This document shows positions 33,592 to 41,800 of a stretch of DNA of 48,894 bases, in pieces. Source of the stretch: Streptosporangium minutum (GTDB taxonomy: Bacteria; Actinomycetota; Actinomycetes; Streptosporangiales; Streptosporangiaceae); contig NZ_NGFP01000037.1 of the NCBI RefSeq assembly GCF_002149035.1, positions 1-48,894 on the forward strand, read 5' to 3'. The first letter of the stretch is position 1. Every line of letters begins with the position of its first letter. The position numbers and the translations under genes were made by a program. The notes under the pieces were generated by a model. It did not search any database, had not been told where the DNA came from, and was given only the letters and a program-made list of their open reading frames with translations.

Positions 33592-33659
33592 GAGATCTCC
33601 TTCGCCGGTCTCGCGACCAAGCCGCCGTGTCTGCTGATGGTCTCGACAAGCTCGGTCAT
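33588..33659 (-). CDS. 23-residue ORF coupled to both NRPS genes
   Basis: ATG at 33659 overlaps the stop of NRPS1 (ATGA), and its TGA overlaps the ATG of NRPS2 (ATGA). A GGAGG lies 7 bases before its start. The peptide is short and mildly amphipathic, beginning MTELVETISRHGGLV and ending PAKEIS. No family is recognised; it is far too short for an MbtH protein. It may be a true micropeptide, a translational relay between the two large genes, or the worn remains of a lost gene. Confidence 0.5.
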   Translation of the reverse strand: MTELVETISRHGGLVARPAKEIS

Positions 33660-36600
33660 GAATCCGCCTCCAGGTCGGCCAGCAGCAGGGCCTCGAGCCG
33701 TGCGGCGTAGTCGGCCAGCCTCCGCCGTTCGAACAGCAGGCGCACGGGCACCCGCAGGTCCAGGGCGTCGCTCAGCCGGGCCGTCACGAGGGCGGCGGTC
33801 ACGGAGTGACCGCCGAGTGCGAAGAAGTCGTCGTGCGCGCCGAGGTCGGAGCGGTCCAGCACGGCGGACCACACCTCGGCGACCAGCAGCTCGGCCTCGG
33901 TGCTCGGTGACACCCGCGAGGCCTCACCGCCGGGTTCGGGCAGAGCGGTGCGGTCCACCTTGCCGGAGGCCGTGACGGGCAGGGCATCCAGGAGCACCCA
34001 GCGGCGGGGAACCATGTAGTCGGGGAGCCGGGAGCTCAGACGCCACTCCAGCTCGTCGGTGTCGGTCCCCGGTGGCGCGACGAGGTAGCCGACCAGGTGG
34101 TCGCCTCCATACACGGTCACGGCCGCGTCGGCGACGTTCTCGCGGAGCACGGTCTCGATCTCGCCCAGCTCGATCCGGTGGCCGCGGACCTTCACCTGCT
34201 GATCCCGGCGGCCGAGGAAGTCGAGCGTGCCGTCGGGCCGCCAGCGGGCCAGGTCGCCGGTACGGTAGCGGCGCCCGCCCAGCGGGTCCTCGGTGAAGGC
34301 CGCGGCGGTCAGCTCCGGCCGGCCCCGGTAACCCCTGGCCACGCCGGCGCCGCCGATCCACAGCTCGCCGGGCCTTCCGGCGGGCAGCACGCGACCTGCC
34401 CGGTCGAGCACGTAGGCCCGCTCCCCGGCCAGTGGCGTGCCGATCGGCACCTGGTCGCCGACCGGGGCCGTGATCTGGAGCATGGTGGAGTAGATCGTGG
34501 TCTCGGTGGGGCCGTAGGCGTTCCACAGTTCGGCGACCCGCTCCAGCAGGTCACCGGCGAGGGCGGGGTCGAGCACCTCGCCGATGCTGACCACGCGCAC
34601 GTCCCCGCCGTGCCAGCCGGAGGCGACCAGCATGCGCAGCGTCGTCGGGGTCGCGGTCATCAGCGTGACCCCCGCCTCCTCGATCCGCCGCGCGACGGCC
34701 CGCCCGTCGAGCGCGTCGTCACGGCCCAGCAGCTCCAGCCGCAGGCCGTGGCAGAGGCTCACCCACAGGTCGAAGCCGAACACGTCGAACGAGAACGGCG
34801 TCAGGCCGAGCATCACGTCGTCGGGCCTGATCCCCGGGGCGATCGTCATCGAGGCGACGAACGCGGCGAGGTTGGCGTGGGTGACCTCGACACCCTTGGG
34901 CCTGCCGGTGGAGCCGGAGGTGTAGAGGACGTAGGCGAGGTCGCGGGGTTCCACCCGTGAGGGATCATCGGGATCCGCCCCGTCCCGTACGGCTTCCGCC
35001 GAGGGCAGTCCGGCCAGATCGACGACGGTGTCGCCCAGCTTCCCGGCCACCGCCAGCCCCTCGCCCGCCGCGATGATCATCTTGATGCCGGAGTCGTCGA
35101 CCTGGTGGCGGAGCCGCCGGAGCGGGTGGCCGGGGTCGAGCGGAACGTAGGCGGCACCGGCGAGCAGCACGCCCAGCAGCGCCGCGGGCAGGTACCGGTC
35201 GCGGGGCAGGCACACGCCCACGCAGGCGCCCGCGGCCGTCGGGCCGAGCGCCGCGGCCACCCGTCGCGACCAGCCGGCCAGCTCGCCGTAGGTGAGGACG
35301 CCGTCGGCGTCGACGACCGCCGGGGCGTGCGGGCGCCGTACCGCCTGCTCCAGCACCGCCTCCACCACGGTCCGCGGCACGTCGGCGGGCAGCGGCACGC
35401 CGGTCCCCGCGGCCAGCAGCGCCGCCCGCTCCTCGGCGCCGACCACCTCGAACGCCGACAGCGACCGGTCGGGGTGGGCCAGCGCGTCCACCAGCAGGCG
35501 GACCAGCCGGTCGGTGAGGATCTCGGCCCCGGCCCGGTCCAGATACTCCACGTCGTACTCAACCTGGAGCTCGGGCCCGGCCGCCGTGGCGTTGACGTAA
35601 ACGATCAGCGGCGCCTGGGCGCTGCCCGCGTCCAGCTCGCCGATCAGGTCCACGCCCACGCCTTCGCGCTCCAGGGAGAGGGGGACCTCCGACGGCTGGA
35701 TCGAGAGCGTGACAGGTGTCAGCACCGCGCCGGGCGGGCGCTCGACGCCGCTGGCCTCGGCCCGCTCCCACGCGGACAGCGCGCGGTGGTCCATCACCCG
35801 GGCGGTCACGGCTCCCGCGTGCCGTACGGCCGCGCGCAGCGACAGCCCGTCCTCCAGGCGCAGCCGCACCGGCACCACGTCGACCAGCACGCCGACCACG
35901 GCCTCCAGGCCGGGGTCGGCGCGATCGGCCACGGCGGCGCCGAGGACGACGTCCCGCCGGTCGGTCAGCCCGGCGACCAGCATGCCGAGCACGGTCAGGT
36001 AGACGGCGAACGGGGTGGCGCCGCAGTCGGCCGCGAGTTCGCCGACCCGCGCGGTCGTCGCCGGGTCGATCGGGCGCACCAGGCGCTCGCCGCGCAGGCG
36101 GCTGGGGCCGTCGTCCGGGCGGGGCAGCAGCTCGTACGGCGGGACCGCCCCGGCGAGCTCCTCGGCCCAGAAGGCCCGCAACGCCTCGGCGTCTCTGGCG
36201 GTCGCCTGCTCGCGCAGCGCGACATCGCCGAGCTGGAACGGCGGCTCCGGGACGCCGCCGGAGTGGGTGAGCCCGTCGAGGAGCTCCCGCATGACGATCC
36301 CCAGCGACCAGCCGTCGAACGCGGTGTGGTCGGTGAGGAGCACCAGCTCCGCGCTGTCCGGTTCCGACCACAGCAGGGTGGCCCGCAGCAGCGGCGACAC
36401 CCGGGTGACGTCGAAGTCGTGGGCGACCGCTGCCCGCCGCAGCGCGTCGGCCTCCTCCGCCGAAGCCGGGCGGTGCTCGTCCAGCGGCACCGCCACCGGC
36501 GGCCCGACCTCGACGGTCGTGTTGTCCACGACGACGGCGCGCAGCGCCTCGTGGCGGCGTACGATCGCGTCCAACGCGGCCCGCAGCGGCTCCGCCGAGG

Positions 36601-38509
36601 TGAGGCCGCGCAGCCCGAGCCGGAAGGCGATGGCGGTGGCGCCGGGGTTGTGGCTGACCTCGCGCAGCAGGAGCATGCCGCGCTGGTCCTCGGTCAGCGG
36701 GTAGCGGCTCCGCCCGGTATGGCGGACCAGCGGCGTCACGGCGGCCGGGGCGGCCTCGGCGACGTACGACGCCAGCTCCGCGACCGTGGGCCGGGCCAGG
36801 AACGTCGTCAGCGGGACGTGGACCCCGAGCGCGTGCTCGATCCTGGCGCAGATCTTGGCGGCGGCCAGGGAGTGCCCGCCCAGGTCGAGGAAGTGGTCGT
36901 GGACGCCGACCCGATCGGCGCCGAGCACCTCGGCGGTGATGGCGGTGAGCCGCAGCTCGGTCTCGTCGCGGGGGGCGACGTACTCGTTCCCGGCCGCGTC
37001 CACGGTGGCGGAGGAGGCCGGGGCGGAGGAGTCCCGGGTGGAGGAGAACGTCACCGCGGGAAGCCGGGAGCGGTCGGCCTTCCCCGTGGGGCCCACGGGG
37101 ATGGCGTCGAGGAACACGATCCTGGAGGGGATCATGTAGTCGGGCAGCCAGTCGCGTAGCCAGGACCGCAATCGCCCGTCGTCGAGGCCGGGACCGGCCG
37201 GTTCGACGTAGGCGACCAGCCGCCGGGTGCCCTCCTCGTCGACGGGGGCGAGCACGACGGCGTGGTTCACCAGCGGATGGCGTACCAGCCTGCCCTGCAC
37301 CTCGCCCAGCTCGACGCGGAAGCCCGCGACCTTCACCTGGTCGTCGATCCGCCCCTCGTAGAAGTGGACTCCGCCCTCTCTGCGGACCAGGTCGCCGGTG
37401 CGGTAGTGGCGCACGCCTCCGGCGTCGGTCACGAACCGCTCGGCGGTCAGCTCGGGCCGGTTCAGGTAGCCTCGGCCGACCAGCGGCCCGGCCACCCACA
37501 GCTCGCCGAGCTCGCCGTCGCCGAGCGCCTCGCCGCTGGCGCCGCGCACCGACAGCTCCGACCAGGCGTACGGCGTGCCGATCGGCGGCTCGCCCGTCTG
37601 GTCCCTGGAGATCTCGTGAGCGCAGCAGTGCACGGTGCACTCGGTCGGCCCGTACAGGTTCATCATGCGCCGCACGCCGGGGTTGGCGAAGACGCGGTCG
37701 GCCAGCGCCCGGCTCACCGGCTCGCCGCTGGAGAGCACCGTGCGCACACCCGGGGGCAGCGGCTCCCGCAGCAGCGCGGTCAGCGCCGAGGCCGCCGCGC
37801 TGATCATCGTGACCTCGTCCCTGGCGGGCAGAGTGTGCAGTGCGAGGGGGTTCTCCGCCATGATCACCGTGCCGCCCAGCAGCAGGGGGAGGTAGAGCTG
37901 GGGGACGGACGGATCGAAGCAGACCGAGGTCGAGGCGAGGAACCCGGCCAGCTCCTCGGCGGTGAAGTGGTCGGCGTCCCAGCGCAGCAGCGTCATCACG
38001 TTGCGGTGTTCGATCACGACGCCCTTGGGGCGGCCGGTCGAGCCGGAGGTGTACATGACGTAGGCCAGGTCGGCCGGGTCGCTCGGCAGGTCCGGATCGT
38101 CCTGCGAACGGTTGCCGATCTTGTCCACCAGGATGAGGTCGCGCCCCGGCAGCCGCTCCGCCAGCGCCGCGGAGGTCACCACGTGTGACACTCCGGCGTC
38201 CTCGATGATGAACTCAAGACGGTCGGCCGGATAGGCCGGGTCCAGCGGCACGTAGGCGGCGCCGGTCTTCCAGACGCCCAGCAGCGCCGCGATCAGCGTC
38301 TCGTCGCGGTTCAGGCACACGCCGACGGTCGAGCCTCGCCGTACTCCCCGGGAGACGAGTTCGTGCGCTATCCGGTTGGCCTGAGCGTTGAGGCCGGTGT
38401 AGGTCGTGTGGATCGTTCCCGCGATGATCGCCGTGCGCTCCGGGGTCCGTCGCGCCTGCTGCTCGAAGGCCTTGTGGACAGGTTCGAGCAGGGCGAGTTT
38501 GCCAGCCAC
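33656..38509 (-). CDS. NRPS A-T-C-A-T, initiating enzyme
   Basis: The product has 1617 residues from the GTG at 38509, which has GAGGAG 9 bases upstream; the frame reaches 38596 but without a start signal. Domains: A1 (about 10-500, YVMYTSGSTGRPKG near 150), carrier T1 (DHFLDLGGHSLAAAK, Ser near 545), condensation (about 600-1020, LTDHTAFDGWS near 725; first His is Asp, catalytic His kept), A2 (about 1050-1530, YVLYTSGSTGRPKG near 1191) and carrier T2 (DDFFALGGHSVTAAL, Ser near 1565). There is no N-terminal condensation domain, so it starts the chain. Pocket codes read by eye: A1 D-P-P-S-L-S-L-V-H (no match known to me), A2 D-V-F-T-V-I-A-I-Y (weakly like aromatic codes). No epimerase or MbtH gene is in view. 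Confidence 0.93.
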   Translation of the reverse strand: MAGKLALLEPVHKAFEQQARRTPERTAIIAGTIHTTYTGLNAQANRIAHELVSRGVRRGSTVGVCLNRDETLIAALLGVWKTGAAYVPLDPAYPADRLEFIIEDAGVSHVVTSAALAERLPGRDLILVDKIGNRSQDDPDLPSDPADLAYVMYTSGSTGRPKGVVIEHRNVMTLLRWDADHFTAEELAGFLASTSVCFDPSVPQLYLPLLLGGTVIMAENPLALHTLPARDEVTMISAAASALTALLREPLPPGVRTVLSSGEPVSRALADRVFANPGVRRMMNLYGPTECTVHCCAHEISRDQTGEPPIGTPYAWSELSVRGASGEALGDGELGELWVAGPLVGRGYLNRPELTAERFVTDAGGVRHYRTGDLVRREGGVHFYEGRIDDQVKVAGFRVELGEVQGRLVRHPLVNHAVVLAPVDEEGTRRLVAYVEPAGPGLDDGRLRSWLRDWLPDYMIPSRIVFLDAIPVGPTGKADRSRLPAVTFSSTRDSSAPASSATVDAAGNEYVAPRDETELRLTAITAEVLGADRVGVHDHFLDLGGHSLAAAKICARIEHALGVHVPLTTFLARPTVAELASYVAEAAPAAVTPLVRHTGRSRYPLTEDQRGMLLLREVSHNPGATAIAFRLGLRGLTSAEPLRAALDAIVRRHEALRAVVVDNTTVEVGPPVAVPLDEHRPASAEEADALRRAAVAHDFDVTRVSPLLRATLLWSEPDSAELVLLTDHTAFDGWSLGIVMRELLDGLTHSGGVPEPPFQLGDVALREQATARDAEALRAFWAEELAGAVPPYELLPRPDDGPSRLRGERLVRPIDPATTARVGELAADCGATPFAVYLTVLGMLVAGLTDRRDVVLGAAVADRADPGLEAVVGVLVDVVPVRLRLEDGLSLRAAVRHAGAVTARVMDHRALSAWERAEASGVERPPGAVLTPVTLSIQPSEVPLSLEREGVGVDLIGELDAGSAQAPLIVYVNATAAGPELQVEYDVEYLDRAGAEILTDRLVRLLVDALAHPDRSLSAFEVVGAEERAALLAAGTGVPLPADVPRTVVEAVLEQAVRRPHAPAVVDADGVLTYGELAGWSRRVAAALGPTAAGACVGVCLPRDRYLPAALLGVLLAGAAYVPLDPGHPLRRLRHQVDDSGIKMIIAAGEGLAVAGKLGDTVVDLAGLPSAEAVRDGADPDDPSRVEPRDLAYVLYTSGSTGRPKGVEVTHANLAAFVASMTIAPGIRPDDVMLGLTPFSFDVFGFDLWVSLCHGLRLELLGRDDALDGRAVARRIEEAGVTLMTATPTTLRMLVASGWHGGDVRVVSIGEVLDPALAGDLLERVAELWNAYGPTETTIYSTMLQITAPVGDQVPIGTPLAGERAYVLDRAGRVLPAGRPGELWIGGAGVARGYRGRPELTAAAFTEDPLGGRRYRTGDLARWRPDGTLDFLGRRDQQVKVRGHRIELGEIETVLRENVADAAVTVYGGDHLVGYLVAPPGTDTDELEWRLSSRLPDYMVPRRWVLLDALPVTASGKVDRTALPEPGGEASRVSPSTEAELLVAEVWSAVLDRSDLGAHDDFFALGGHSVTAALVTARLSDALDLRVPVRLLFERRRLADYAARLEALLLADLEADS

Positions 38510-38628
38510 CTTTGATCTCCTCTTGGTGTACGGAAAAGGGGGCACAGGCCGTACGACGGCAAGGGTGACAAAGGGGGTTCTAGCAAGGTAGGGCAAAGAT
38601 CTTTTTGTTACCTTAACGGTATTGATTG

Positions 38629-38641
38629 GGACAAGTTGTCC
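38629..38641 (-). promoter_or_regulatory. Palindrome in the NRPS promoter region
   Basis: GGACAA-G-TTGTCC is a perfect 6-bp inverted repeat in the only AT-rich part of the 290-base gap upstream of NRPS1. Its minus-strand TTGTCC can serve as a -35 with TAACAA 18 bases further on. A regulator bound here would block the promoter. The regulator is not identified. Confidence 0.45.
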
Positions 38642-38763
38642 TTGAGTGGGATTTCGGTTACCCGGTGTGACGTGATGTCCCGTAGTTCTCCCAGGTGGGC
38701 AGCGTCGCGATGGGACACGTCGGTCACCTGTGCGTGGTCGCCGAGCGGGCCGGTGGCCCCGGG

Positions 38764-38795
38764 GGTCCGCCGGCGGCCGTCGCCGCCGGCGGACC
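38764..38795 (-). terminator. Terminator of the amylase-pullulanase operon
   Basis: A perfect 14-bp stem, GGTCCGCCGGCGGC / GCCGCCGGCGGACC, with a CGTC loop begins 5 bases after the amylase stop codon. Confidence 0.85.
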
Positions 38796-38800
38796 GTGTC

Positions 38801-41800
38801 CTACCTCAGGTACGGCCCCGCCGTGCCGACCTTGCCGGGCGCCGGGTTGCCCGGCAGTGACAGGACGTAGGCCCGCATGTTGCCCTTGCCGCCGCCGGCG
38901 ATCGTGAGCGTCCCGCCGGTCACGGCCTTGCTGTCACCGGTGACCGCGTCGACGTAGGTGCCGTTCGGGACGCCGGTGAAGGTCGCGCCCCCGGAGACCG
39001 AGACCAGCACGAAGCTGTCCACCGACCCCTGGGTGAAGCGGCGCTTGTAGGCCATCTGGCCGGTGACGCCCTCGGTCGAGTACTGCCCCTTCTGCAGTGC
39101 CGGGATGGCCCGGCGGATCTGGTTGAGCCGCTGCACGTGCTTGACCAGCGGCTTGTCCAGCGTCTGCGCCACCGCGCCGGTGGCCGAGGAGACGACGCCG
39201 AAACCGGAGGCGGTGACGCTGCCCGCGAGGTGGTCGCCGTAGTAGGCGCGGCCGGTGGTCGCCAGCGGGCAGGTGGGCCCGCAGTCGATCCGCTGACCCT
39301 TCTGGAACTCGATCTCCGAGCCGTAGTAGAGCGTCGGGATGCCGCGGAAGGTCCACATCAGCGACATGTTCTCCGCCCACGCGTCGGTCCCGCCGGTGTA
39401 GCGCTCGTTGGACTTGTTGGGGCCGAAGTCGTGGGAGTCGACGTAGACGGTGTTGTAGGTGGCGTCGTTGTAGCTGTCGTCGGAGTCCTTGCCGTTGTTG
39501 AAGGCGTTGGGCGCGTCGCCGAAGTTCATGTGCATGCGCATGTCGATGACGTTCATGCCGGAGAACTTCGAGTGGTCGGGCGCGTGGTAGGCGTTGCCGC
39601 GCAGGAAGGCGTTGTCGGTGGTGGGCTGGTTGCCGGTGCCCATCAGGTTCTCGTAGTCGAACTGCTCGACGACCGCCCTGGCGTCGTCGGGGCTGAACTC
39701 CCTGCGCTCCTTCCAGGTGTAGAACTGCGCGGAGTGGTTGACCGAGCCGCGGTTCCACTTGTCGTTGACGAACGCCCCGACCTCACCGAAGACGTAGAAG
39801 TCCTTGCCCTTGTCCCCGTGCGTGGCCACGGCGTGCTGCTGCAGGGCCGGCAGGAAGCGGCGGTTCCACATCAGCCGCGAGACGTGCACGGCGGTGTCGA
39901 CGCGGAAGCCGTCGACCCCCATGTCGATGTACTTGTTGTAGGCGTCGATCAGGTAGTCCTGCACCGCCTTGTTCTCGGTGTTGAGGTCGGCCAGGTCGTC
40001 GTGGAGCCAGCAGCTCTTGGAGTCCGAGCCCTCCCAGTTGCCGATCCAGCACCGGTGGTAGTACTCGGCGGGGAACATGCCCGAGGTGGGGCTGGGCCAC
40101 TGGCAGTTGTGGATGGTGAAGCCCTCGGGGCTCTTCCACTGGGTGGGCGTGCCGTAGTCCCCGCAGGTGTTGCCCGCCGGGGCCGCGGTGGACCACAGGT
40201 CGCCGTTGTACGGCCTGCCCTTGGCCATCTCGTTCTGTCTGGCCGTCATCTCCGGGTCGTCGCCCTGGTGCTCCTCCATCGGGTCGTACTCCTTGCCCGG
40301 GACCTTCTCGCTGTAGAGCCACTTCCACTGCTCGTCACGCGCGCCCCACACCGGGGGGACGTACAGCCCCTTGGCGCCCCAGCGGGAGCTGTGGTTGTAG
40401 ACCACGTCCTGGAAGATCTTGATGCCCTTGGCGTGCGCCTTGTCGATCAGGTCCTGGTAGGTCGCGCCGGGGGTCTCCAGCCGCGTGTCGACGCGGTGGA
40501 AGTCCCAGCCGTGGTAGCCGTGGAAGTCGTAGTCGGAGCGGTTGAGCACGACCGGGGTGATCCACAGCGCGGAGAAGCCGAGGCCCTTGATGTAGTCGAG
40601 CTTGTCGATCAGGCCCTTGAAGTCGCCGCGGAACATCGGGTCGTTGTTCCTGGCGTTGCCCGAGACGGTGTGCTGGCCGCCGCCCCGGTTGTTGGAGGTG
40701 TCGCCGTCGTTGAAGCGGGCGGTCATCACGAAGTAGATGGAGTCCTCGCGCGGGTCGCCGCCCAGTGGCGACCCCTTGGCCGGTTCCGGTGGGGCGTCGC
40801 CGGTCTTCGCCGCCGCCTCGGTGCTCGCCCCGGACCGGTTGCCCGCCGCGTCGCGGGCCTTGACCGTGTAGGCGTAGGTGGTCCGCGCCTCCAGGCGGGC
40901 GTCGGTGTAGACGGTGTTGGTGCCCGTCGTGAGCGTCACCGGGGCCTCGGAGCCCTTCCTGCGGGTGATCTCGTAACCGGTCACCGCGATGTCGTCGCCG
41001 GCCTCGTTCCAGCTCAGTTTGACGGTGGTGCCCTCCGCCGTGGCGGTCAGCCCGGTGGGGACGGAGGGGGCGGTGGTGTCCGGAGGTTCGGGGGTGCACG
41101 GCTCGGTGGCGTTGGCGCGCACCACCCCGTCCTTGACGGTGGTCAGTCCGGTGCCGATGGCGTAGTCGGCGCCGCCGTTGTTGTCCCAGGTGCCGGAGCC
41201 GTTGTTGAAGGCGGCCTTGAGTCCGGTGGCGGTGCCGAGGTCGACGGTCTTCTTGGCCCAGCCGGCGCAGGCGGTCTCGTCCATGGCGACGCCGGGGACG
41301 GGGGTCCAGGTCCCGCCGGTGGGCTGGTAGTGGATGTTGGCGGCGTTCCAGCCCTTGGTCTTCTTGTGGAAGTAGACGACGGCCTGCTTGCCGGGCGGCT
41401 CGGTCGGCCCCCCACCTGGGCAGGGGTTACCGGCCGTGACCTGGCCGCCGGAGACCTTCACGGTCCCGGTGCCGATGGCGTAGTCGCGGCCGCCGTTGTT
41501 GTCCCAGGTGCCGGAGCCGTTGTTGAAGGCGGCCTTGAGTCCGGTGGCGGTGCCGAGGTCGACGGTCTTCTTCTTCCAGCCGGCGCAGGCGGTCTCGTCC
41601 ATGGCGACGCCGGGGACGGGGGTCCAGCTGCCGCCGGTGGGCTGGTAGTGGATGTTGGCGCCGGTCCAGGCGGTGGAGTAGTAGACGGTGGCGTCACCGG
41701 TCGGCGGGTCGGTCGGCCTGACGCCACCGGTGTGGATGGCGACCGCGCCCTTGGCGGGGACGGTCACCGAGGCGGTGCCGTTCGAGCCGACCGTCACCGG

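Noticed and set aside
33588-33872. Longer 94-codon version of the micro-ORF
   Set aside because: The extra N-terminal part overlaps NRPS1 coding sequence out of frame and has no ribosome binding site; only the ATG at 33659 has one.
29131-33975. Very long + strand open frame (about 1600 codons) opposite the NRPS genes
   Set aside because: It is antisense to clear C-A-T-TE-MFS coding sequence, is rich in Gln, Gly, Arg and Pro with no domains, and results from high GC at third positions of the real gene.
38660-38763. Possible small gene between the amylase terminator and the NRPS promoter
   Set aside because: Short + strand frames here have no recognisable product and cross the terminator hairpin.
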